Assembly: GCA_000149225.2 (NCBI GenBank)
Contig: CM000693.1
Location: forward strand, 372,001 to 436,000
Direction of reading: 5' to 3'
Source of the DNA: Lachancea kluyveri NRRL Y-12651
Lineage: Eukaryota; Ascomycota; Saccharomycetes; Saccharomycetales; Saccharomycetaceae
DNA length: 64,000 nt
The position numbers were made by a program, and so were the translations under genes. Under the pieces are notes generated by a model. That model was not told where the DNA came from and searched no databases. It saw only the letters and a program-made list of their open reading frames with translations. Shown here one piece after another: positions 19,921 to 28,342 of the stretch (positions are counted from its first letter, which is position 1; each line of letters begins with the position of its first letter).

Positions 19921-20098
19921 GAACTAAAAATATAATCAAACCACATCAAAGGATCTTACATTCTTAGCAGAAAGATTTCAAGTATTGGGAACACGGCATT
20001 CAACTCCAACGAAAGAAAAGGAAAAGGACCAGGAAGAAATTAAGGCCACTCTTACTTAGATATATTCGCTGCTGCACCCAAGCAATAAAAGAATCATA

Positions 20099-23000
20099 AT
20101 GTTTTCCATCAGGTGGAAGATACGGCTGTTGCTGCTTTTATATGCACTTCTAATAAATTTCGATATGGTAAGTGCACAAGTGTATGAAAACCTGGACTCG
20201 GCCCATTTTTCGAACAAAACATCAATACTGGTCTCTAGTTCTGCCTATACCAACAGTGATGCAAGCACCAATCTACCGAGAACCAGTAAACCAGAACAGA
20301 GTATAAGTTTTGGGTCCTCGAAGACTGCAGGAGAAGCGATAACTGGACAATTACAAGAAAGCTCCTCTGCTATCTCAACTGACCTAGAAATGAGCTCAAA
20401 TTTAGTGTTTCCTACAAGTACTATCCTAGGCTCTCTAAAGACAGGTATAATACGATCCAGCACGCTTTCAAAAGCGATAAACAACAACGGGCAGCCCTCC
20501 TTAACCGCGTCTTCTGTTGTTGCTCAGTCAAATTCATCACCAATATCCAGTACAGATTTGCCAGCTGAAAGCTTACAATATTTATCTCATAGTGCTAGCG
20601 GCACCGCTGGCCAGGTACAAACTGTAAGAGGTGATAGCACACGCCCGTTGGATGGCAGTTCGGTAGAAGATGATTCGTTAACTATTACGGTGCCTAAAAC
20701 ATATGCATCCCAACCGTTTCACCCGGAATTGATGAAACAGTATATAAAGGTTGGATCTGGAACTTTGGAAACATCCATCTCTACTATCCCAACGGATTCC
20801 TACCATTTAAGTGAGCCGGACAAGACTCCCTTGTCAACAGAAATAAAGCCCTCTACCACTTCGAGTCCTCTACCGGCAGGAACAACAAACTCGGCTACTT
20901 CGAGTCCTCAACAAGTAGAAACAGCAGATTCTACCACTACGAGCCTACTATCGACAGGAGTAGAGCCCCCCACCACTTCGAGTCCTCTACCAGTAGAAAC
21001 AACAAACTCTGCCACTTCGAGTCCTCTACCGACTGAAGCCACTGCTGCTGTACCCACAGAGATCTCAGAGCCTAACCTCGTACTATCCAAAACTCCCGAC
21101 CCTTCAGAGGAATTAGGAAGCACTCCACCATTGCCGGGAACCATGGGTTCCAGTGCAGCGCAACCTACAGGAACTAATTTGATAACATCAGTACTGGCTA
21201 CTACAGACACCACAGGTATGACCGGTTCTCAGACAATTGATTCAACACAGTCTACAGTTTTCGAAGGAACCTCTGACGACTTTGTCTATACTTTCCCAGT
21301 TCATACAATAATTCCTACATCTGGGCTCGACAGTGCTACGCTTACAGCGTCTATTTCAGAAAACTCGGCACAACCTACAGGGACTAACTTGGCAACAGCA
21401 GTGCCGACTACTAGAGAGACCACAGGTATGATCGGTTCCCAGACAATTGATTCAACACAGTCTACAGTTTTCGAAGGAACCTCTGACGACTTTGTCTATA
21501 CTTTCCCAGTTCATACAATAATTCCTACATCTGGGCTCGACAGTGCTACGCTTACAGCGTCTATTTCAGAAAACTCGGCACAACCTACAGGGACTAACTT
21601 GGCAACAGCAGTGCCGACTACTAGAGAGACCACAGATATGATCGGTTCCCAGACAATTGATTCAACACAGTCTACAGTTTTCGAAGGAACCTCTGACGAC
21701 TTTGTCTATACTTTCCCAGTTCATACAATAATTCCTACATCTGGGCTCGACAGTGCTACGCTTACAGCGTCTATTTCAGAAAACTCGGCACAACCTACAG
21801 GGACTAACTTGGCAACAGCAGTGCCGACTACTAGAGAGACCACAGGTATGATCGGTTCCCAGACAATTGATTCAACACAGTCTACAGTTTTCGAAGGAAC
21901 CTCTGACGACTTTGTCTATACTTTCCCAGTTTATACAATAATTCCTACATCTGGGCTCGACAGTGCTACGCTTACAGCGTCTATTTCAGAAAACTCGGCA
22001 CAACCTACAGGGACTAACTTGGCAACAGCAGTGCCGACTACTAGAGAGACCACAGGTATGATCGGTTCCCAGACAATTGATTCAACACAGTCTACAGTTT
22101 TCGAAGGAACCTCTGACGACTTTGTCTATACTTTCCCAGTTTATACAATAATTCCTACATCTGGGCTCGACAGTGCTACGCTTACAGCGTCTATTTCAGA
22201 AAACTCGGCACAACCTACAGGGACTAACTTGGCAACAGCAGTGCCGACTACTAGAGAGACCACAGGTATGATCGGTTCCCAGACAATTGATTCAACACAG
22301 TCTACAGTTTTCGAAGGAACCTCTGACGACTTTGTCTATACTTTCCCAGTTTATACAATAATTCCTACATCTGGGCTCGACAGTGCTACGCTTACAGCGT
22401 CTATTTCAGAAAACTCGGTACAACCCACATCATCTTCGGAAGAACAGAAAGTTTCTTTCACTAACGAAAAAACAAAATCCACTAATTCTAAATCCACCGA
22501 AAGCACTCTGGCATATCTACCGATTCCTAGTAGCAAAGGAACGCAATTTAAATCTTCTAGTTTCACAACACGTACAGTAAGCACTACTAGCTTTGGATCT
22601 ACCGAGAAGGCTTCGCAACCCACAAAAAGCAATGATTTACGGCCGGAATCATTTACTGACAACCAATCTATACCCCCAAAATCCGAATCCAGAGGAAGCA
22701 CTCTAACAAAATCAGTAAAACCCAGTAATAGCATAATTCTGCCCACCACTCCTGCCACTCGTACCACCGCGACCACTCCTACTCCTGCCACTCGTACCAC
22801 TCGTACCACTCGTACCACCGCGACCACTCCTACTCCTGCCACTCGTACCACTCGTACCACTCGTACCACCGCGACCACTCCTACTCCTGCCACTCGTACC
22901 ACTCGTACCACTCGTACCACCGCGACCACTCCTACTCCTGCCACTCGTACCACTCGTACCACCGCGACCACTCCTACTCCTGCCACTCGTATCACTGCTA

Positions 23001-26000
23001 CCACTGCGACCACTCATACTCCTGCCACTCGTACCACTCATACCACTGCGACCACTCATACTCCTGCCACTCGTACCACTCATACCACTGCTACCACTGC
23101 GACCACTCATACTCCTGCCACTCGTACCACTGCTACCACTGCGACCACTCCTACTCCTGCCACTGCGACCACTGCGACCACTCCTACTCCTACTCGCGCA
23201 ACTACTTATCCTATCTTTACATTTGGATCAGATAAACCTGTTTTTACACAACCAACGAAAGGTATATCTGAAAACTCTATTCCAACACTTAATGACCAGA
23301 CACCGTCTACTACCCCAAAATCTACTGAAACAAATCCAACACAAGCAGGGGTTTCTATAACTAACCAAGAGTTACCTACGATTTCCACCTTCACTGGGAA
23401 CCCTTCGATGCAGCTAACAGAATCTATCTCTCCTTCAACAATCTACACAATAACCCCAACCCAAGAAACACTCGAAAATTCTCAAGCTTCATCAACGCCT
23501 ATAGAAAATCCGCCTCAATCTTTTATTTACAGCCCTACGTCATATGCATTAGTTTTAACTTCTGAGAATGTTGGTCCTACATCCATTCAGATCTTAACCA
23601 CTAGTTATCAATTGCAACCGATAACCCAGACAAAAAACGCACAGTCCTCTGCGCCCGAATATGTGGCAGATACCCTGGAGCAATCAACATCGCCTACTGT
23701 TAATCAATTCCAGTCTACGGAATCTCCTTTTGTTGTATCCGTGATAGACACATCGTCAGTGTCTGCAAACGATATCTCAAAAAAAACGGTAACTGAAGGA
23801 GCAGGGAAATCTACACTTACAGAAAACCAGCTTGAATCAGCAACCTACAAAACCACGAATGTCGTTTTAATACAGTCAGAAACATCTGAAAATAACCATT
23901 TGCAATCTTCCAATTCTGTGCAAATGTTGTATACACCAACCACCTTACACTCATCAGATAAAAGCCTTACACAGCCCCTTGAGGTCAATTCACTACAATC
24001 AACATACACAAGCAAAAATTTACAATATTTTACAACAGTACTCACCAAAATATATTCTACAGATTCAACAGTACTTATGGGGAGCAACTTCCAGTCTACT
24101 GGATCGGACAGTAGAGTGCGACCAACGAAAACGGAATCTACTGATCCCAAACAGACAGGTTCCACATATTTAACAGAATCTACTCAACACCAAGGACAAT
24201 CCACAATATCAGTTACTGGACTTCAGTCTACTGGAACAAGCACACGTGCGCAATTGACTATAACTGCATCGAGGGCTTATAAAGGATCTTCAGAAGTCGA
24301 ACTACAGCCGGTCACGTCTGGATCTGATGACAATACATTTAGAGACGTATCAAAAACTGGTGACTCCAGGTCCGGCTTTTCGACGCGGTATGTTACTGGT
24401 ATGCAGCACTCCCAGAAGGCTTTTAGCACACAATCACCCTATACTGTACTAGAAACCAGTGTAACTCCTTCGAGCAATGATGGCCCCTTGCACACTAGCA
24501 CTATCAGTACCCACAATTGGCTACCTTATAGTTTGATTGTTGAATCGAAAGATACTAGTACTCAATCATCTACGACTGTGGATTTGGGCGCAACCTCTAC
24601 GTTACCTCAAGCAATCACTCCACCAACCGCAGTACCACAACCTGCTGGCCACTCCCTAATCACTATCGGATTTAAAGAGGCTCTAAACTATCCATTTTTA
24701 ATATCCCACCCTCTCTCTTCTGCACAAATTTTCAGTTTTTTGCCTCGCGTTTTGCAGTACCCTTTTTCTTCTACAGCTGGCAGCGTTCCAATATATCGAC
24801 GCCAGGATATTGAGGTCATGACTTTACTCCAAAGGCGTCTCACATCTTCTGCTGCAGAAATTGATACTTGTAGCCTATCATTTCAAAATTATGACAAGAT
24901 ACAACTTGTGTCTGTTAAACTAGCTTTACTCAAATCGACAAACCGAACAGATCAAGAAAATAACTCTTTACACAGAAGATCTGTCAACGACAAGGTCTCC
25001 GTAATGAATTCTACATCAGACTCTTCGAACATAGATTATTCCCAAATAGTCGTCAAACAAATTATACCCCTGGTCTCTTCGAGCATAAACTACATTGTAT
25101 CTGTCGCTGAAGTTTATTTCCCCGACCACTCAATCGACACATTACAAAGGTTGGTCCGCAATCAAAATTCAGAATTGTATAAAAACCCCGAGAATTCACT
25201 GAAAGCATTGGCATCACTTATTGACCCCTCAGTTCCTCTAACAGGTTTAGTTGATAGTGACGGTAACTCAGTCACTAATGAAGAGGGTGGTAATTCGGGA
25301 TCTTCTGGTTCAAATAGTTCTGGCGATTCAGATCCATCAAGTGGTGGCAGTGGTGAATCCCAAGGTGGTGCAAACGGTGATGGAAGTGCATTGGGCTCTT
25401 TGGATGATGGCGCATATGGGAAAATGTCTTTAGCGATTACAAAAAGATTGATAATATACTTGCTTGTGTTTTCTTTTGTAACAATCCTTTGGATTGTTGC
25501 ATGGTTATATTTTTTGAAGAGGTTGTATGGCATTGAGGTAATCGGTAAAAGATTGAAACCAAACGATAAAACTTGGTCATCAAGCCCAGGAGCTTTCTAC
25601 AATCACCATTACAACAGCCACTACAGCGACCCCAATAATCCTTTCTATGATCCAGAGCGATCATTACGGGAGAAGTGTTCCTTTGACGAAAGATATGATT
25701 ATGATTATGACACCGAAGAACAAGACGGATACTTATATGATGACTTAGTTGTCACTGGTGATAACACTGTATACAGTACCAGCAGAGGGTTATCATATTT
25801 CATTGATGAAAATGGTAACTACTATTATGCCGGAATGGACTTTATAGTGAATGAGAATGAGCAGGCTAATGAGTTCGTGGATCACAATCAGTTACAGAGT
25901 ATGGAACATATTTATGAGGGGCATGATAGTATTGCCGGTGGCGCACTAATCGATGAGGAAGGAGCCTTTGACATCAACGCTGTTGACGTTGACGAAGAGG

Positions 26001-27433
26001 GCAATATTGAGTTACCAGACTCCGACTTCAACGTTCCGACAACAGTGACTGATGTCGAAGGTGGAAAAACAGACACTGTTGAAAGTTATAACAACAATCA
26101 ATACTATAAAATGAATACGTTAATAACCACAGAGTCATCAGAGCAGCAAGTCGGAAACTCTCTGAGCGTTAGCGGTGCGGGACTCGCATTAGTATCCAGT
26201 TCTAATGAGGGATCCAATGGTATTATTCAGTTAAAAAGTCATGATGAGAATTACGAGGATTATTTTTATGATAGTAGTCACGAAGATGAAGGTTTACCAA
26301 ACGTTGAAAACACCGGTACGACAAAATATAATAGGACGCACGCTCTTTCCCTAAATATCAACAGCAATGGCGATGGCTATGATGAAAAGGAAGAAGAAGA
26401 AGACGACGACGACGGCGACGTGGAGGATTATGCCATTGATTTGGATGATGAGGATGATGTCAACGATGTCATAGTTGGCGAGTTGGATGAATTGGACGAG
26501 GAAATGTATCGCCGTCTGTCAAATTTTAATGAACTTCATGGTTTACAAAATAGATCGTCAGGTACAAATACCTATGAAAGTACCGTGAATCAACAGATAT
26601 TTGCACAACTACCGACAGCAAGTACTGCGACATCCTCATACTCTACACCACACTTTAAAAGTCAGAAAACTTTGTCCACTTCAAGACCGGATAATCAGGA
26701 TTCGGCAGGGGATTGGAGTACTTCTAATTCTACGGCCTCTTTCATGTCTCCTTCAGTTGTGATTGTTGGTGCTAGTGCCGGAGAAGCATCCTTGGCATTG
26801 AGTACTCCTTCGAAGCCAAAAAGACCTGATAGACCTTCTTCGACGTTGAATTTTGACGAATTAATGAATAATATTCCACCAGATGTTGCCATGGCTGCAG
26901 CAGAGTCCACCTCAAGATACCTGAGGACTACGCCAAGAAGCGACGTCAAAAAATATAACTCAAGCATTCATTGGGACTTTGAAAAACACCCACATAATGA
27001 GGTTGGAGATAAGCCGAGAAATAATCAATCATTGGATAACTTCAGCAACAAACTCACCTCTAGTAGTATCAGCAGTGCGAATAATGTCGCTGTAGCTTCT
27101 GTATTCAATCCCGAAGTTCACGCGACTACTGCGAAAACACCGTCTGTTGCGTTGGATAGCAAAGATCACAGACAGGCAGAATTTCAAGTTGATGCCATAT
27201 CGCGCAAATCTACCAAGAACGGCCACAAATCGAGGTCGAGCTGGACAAAATCTATTACAGAAAGTGTTCGCCATAGTGTAGTATTATCGACCAGTCATAG
27301 TCGCAGAGGCTCGTTATCTAAAGTTATTCCAGCAACGGGCCCTCGTGGGCACACAAGGGAAGAATTGAAGAAAATTAGAATTTCAGGCCCAATTTTTAGT
27401 GAAAACTCTTTGGGTTGGTCAGCGATGAAGTGA
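20099..27433 (+). CDS. HKR1: Giant transmembrane signalling mucin, Hkr1-like osmosensor
   Basis: A 2444-residue single-pass protein. Residues 1-26 are a signal peptide (RLLLLLYALLINF). A Ser/Thr-rich mucin region follows, with six copies of a 70-residue repeat (about 353-774) and a Thr/Pro/Arg repeat block (about 880-1035). Residues about 1515-1720 match the Hkr1-Msb2 homology domain (for example SSINYIVSVAEVYFPDHSIDTLQRL), then a Ser/Gly linker and one membrane helix at about 1784-1807 (IIYLLVFSFVTILWIVAWLYFL). The cytoplasmic tail is about 637 residues, highly acidic, roughly twice that of S. cerevisiae Hkr1. Hkr1 acts upstream of Sho1 in the HOG osmotic pathway. Position between RAD30 and ARO80 matches YDR420W; total length exceeds the S. 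cerevisiae protein (1802). Confidence 0.93.
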   Translation: MFSIRWKIRLLLLLYALLINFDMVSAQVYENLDSAHFSNKTSILVSSSAYTNSDASTNLPRTSKPEQSISFGSSKTAGEAITGQLQESSSAISTDLEMSSNLVFPTSTILGSLKTGIIRSSTLSKAINNNGQPSLTASSVVAQSNSSPISSTDLPAESLQYLSHSASGTAGQVQTVRGDSTRPLDGSSVEDDSLTITVPKTYASQPFHPELMKQYIKVGSGTLETSISTIPTDSYHLSEPDKTPLSTEIKPSTTSSPLPAGTTNSATSSPQQVETADSTTTSLLSTGVEPPTTSSPLPVETTNSATSSPLPTEATAAVPTEISEPNLVLSKTPDPSEELGSTPPLPGTMGSSAAQPTGTNLITSVLATTDTTGMTGSQTIDSTQSTVFEGTSDDFVYTFPVHTIIPTSGLDSATLTASISENSAQPTGTNLATAVPTTRETTGMIGSQTIDSTQSTVFEGTSDDFVYTFPVHTIIPTSGLDSATLTASISENSAQPTGTNLATAVPTTRETTDMIGSQTIDSTQSTVFEGTSDDFVYTFPVHTIIPTSGLDSATLTASISENSAQPTGTNLATAVPTTRETTGMIGSQTIDSTQSTVFEGTSDDFVYTFPVYTIIPTSGLDSATLTASISENSAQPTGTNLATAVPTTRETTGMIGSQTIDSTQSTVFEGTSDDFVYTFPVYTIIPTSGLDSATLTASISENSAQPTGTNLATAVPTTRETTGMIGSQTIDSTQSTVFEGTSDDFVYTFPVYTIIPTSGLDSATLTASISENSVQPTSSSEEQKVSFTNEKTKSTNSKSTESTLAYLPIPSSKGTQFKSSSFTTRTVSTTSFGSTEKASQPTKSNDLRPESFTDNQSIPPKSESRGSTLTKSVKPSNSIILPTTPATRTTATTPTPATRTTRTTRTTATTPTPATRTTRTTRTTATTPTPATRTTRTTRTTATTPTPATRTTRTTATTPTPATRITATTATTHTPATRTTHTTATTHTPATRTTHTTATTATTHTPATRTTATTATTPTPATATTATTPTPTRATTYPIFTFGSDKPVFTQPTKGISENSIPTLNDQTPSTTPKSTETNPTQAGVSITNQELPTISTFTGNPSMQLTESISPSTIYTITPTQETLENSQASSTPIENPPQSFIYSPTSYALVLTSENVGPTSIQILTTSYQLQPITQTKNAQSSAPEYVADTLEQSTSPTVNQFQSTESPFVVSVIDTSSVSANDISKKTVTEGAGKSTLTENQLESATYKTTNVVLIQSETSENNHLQSSNSVQMLYTPTTLHSSDKSLTQPLEVNSLQSTYTSKNLQYFTTVLTKIYSTDSTVLMGSNFQSTGSDSRVRPTKTESTDPKQTGSTYLTESTQHQGQSTISVTGLQSTGTSTRAQLTITASRAYKGSSEVELQPVTSGSDDNTFRDVSKTGDSRSGFSTRYVTGMQHSQKAFSTQSPYTVLETSVTPSSNDGPLHTSTISTHNWLPYSLIVESKDTSTQSSTTVDLGATSTLPQAITPPTAVPQPAGHSLITIGFKEALNYPFLISHPLSSAQIFSFLPRVLQYPFSSTAGSVPIYRRQDIEVMTLLQRRLTSSAAEIDTCSLSFQNYDKIQLVSVKLALLKSTNRTDQENNSLHRRSVNDKVSVMNSTSDSSNIDYSQIVVKQIIPLVSSSINYIVSVAEVYFPDHSIDTLQRLVRNQNSELYKNPENSLKALASLIDPSVPLTGLVDSDGNSVTNEEGGNSGSSGSNSSGDSDPSSGGSGESQGGANGDGSALGSLDDGAYGKMSLAITKRLIIYLLVFSFVTILWIVAWLYFLKRLYGIEVIGKRLKPNDKTWSSSPGAFYNHHYNSHYSDPNNPFYDPERSLREKCSFDERYDYDYDTEEQDGYLYDDLVVTGDNTVYSTSRGLSYFIDENGNYYYAGMDFIVNENEQANEFVDHNQLQSMEHIYEGHDSIAGGALIDEEGAFDINAVDVDEEGNIELPDSDFNVPTTVTDVEGGKTDTVESYNNNQYYKMNTLITTESSEQQVGNSLSVSGAGLALVSSSNEGSNGIIQLKSHDENYEDYFYDSSHEDEGLPNVENTGTTKYNRTHALSLNINSNGDGYDEKEEEEDDDDGDVEDYAIDLDDEDDVNDVIVGELDELDEEMYRRLSNFNELHGLQNRSSGTNTYESTVNQQIFAQLPTASTATSSYSTPHFKSQKTLSTSRPDNQDSAGDWSTSNSTASFMSPSVVIVGASAGEASLALSTPSKPKRPDRPSSTLNFDELMNNIPPDVAMAAAESTSRYLRTTPRSDVKKYNSSIHWDFEKHPHNEVGDKPRNNQSLDNFSNKLTSSSISSANNVAVASVFNPEVHATTAKTPSVALDSKDHRQAEFQVDAISRKSTKNGHKSRSSWTKSITESVRHSVVLSTSHSRRGSLSKVIPATGPRGHTREELKKIRISGPIFSENSLGWSAMK
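21160..22419 (+). repeat. Six near-identical 210-bp coding repeats in HKR1
   Basis: A 210-bp unit encoding 70 residues (core FEGTSDDFVYTFPV and IIPTSGLDSATLTAS) occurs six times in tandem. Copies 2-6 differ by single bases only (for example CATACA against TATACA, encoding His or Tyr), while the first copy is more diverged at its 5' side. This near-identity points to recent expansion or gene conversion. Confidence 0.97.
22740..23205 (+). repeat. Thr/Pro/Arg minisatellite in HKR1
   Basis: Codon-phased repeats built from ACTCGTACC, ACTCCTACTCCTGCC and ACCGCGACC encode ATTPTPATRTTRTT-type sequence. The array is highly repetitive at DNA level and probably length-variable. Because the units are multiples of three, changes of copy number keep the frame. 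The opposite strand is open through this array by composition only. Confidence 0.95.
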
Positions 27434-28342
27434 ACTCTTTTTTCGAATTGCATTCTAAATATATAATAAGTTCATAGTTTTTGCGCTTTACTAAATAAAT
27501 AATAAGCATTTGTTAATTTTTCAGAATCAAATAAGCGTACTGATTTCTAATATAACTAAACAGATAAAAAAAATTCTCTGGATGAATACCAGCTCTGTGT
27601 TTAGAAGTTGGAATTTATCAATTTAAAAAAAAAATAATATTCGGTGATAATCTTTGAAATACTCGCAAAGAAAAATCCATACTCGCTTCCTGCTCTATAA
27701 CTCTGTTTGGGCTAATTTCCCATCAGGTATTGAATCGACTTCATGGTATTTGTGTATTTTAAGCCCATGTAATTTGAACTCACTATTCCTTTAGTGAAAC
27801 TGTCATTTGAAATCCATTTGTTGGTGTAATACGTAAACGGTGGTCTGTACCATTGGCTACATAGTAGCATCTATTTACAAGTTGAGTAAAGGACAGTATC
27901 CTCAGCACATCCTTCTCACTGGCAACCAGTTACATGATTGATTGAGGCATAATGCTAGAAAACGTCTTCTCCGTTTTCCTCACAAGCTATGCCATAAGTC
28001 ATAGCTCTTCGTATTCGTGCTACTAGTGAAAAGTCAGGCTTAAATTACAGTATCATGATATTTAAAAATATGAATACGTATCACTTCTCAGTAAATTATA
28101 AAGCTTTGAGCATCTGAAATTTACGCATCCTTTAACTCTTTCAAGATTCTCGTGCAAAGATTGTGATTATTCTTTTTCACCGTACTGTGAGGTCTTAAAA
28201 GATAGTCATTTTTTTAGAGCAGTCATGATTTCCATCAACTGGGATTACCTTGCTTTCCCGAGCTCTGCGCTGAGGAAAACTAACAAAGCCAGCATCACCG
28301 TTTGTATACTAACGCCGTGCAAGCAGCATTATACAATAAGTA
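27434..28342. other. Intergenic HKR1 to ARO80
   Basis: About 900 bp, A+T-rich, containing the HKR1 3' flank and the ARO80 promoter. No RNA gene, ORF or repeat recognised. Confidence 0.5.

Noticed and set aside
22351-23110. Long open frames on the minus strand inside HKR1 (220 and 132 codons, Val/Arg- or Ser/Gly-rich)
   Set aside because: They are reverse complements of the Thr-rich repeat arrays; codon-phased repeats keep all frames open and the products resemble nothing.
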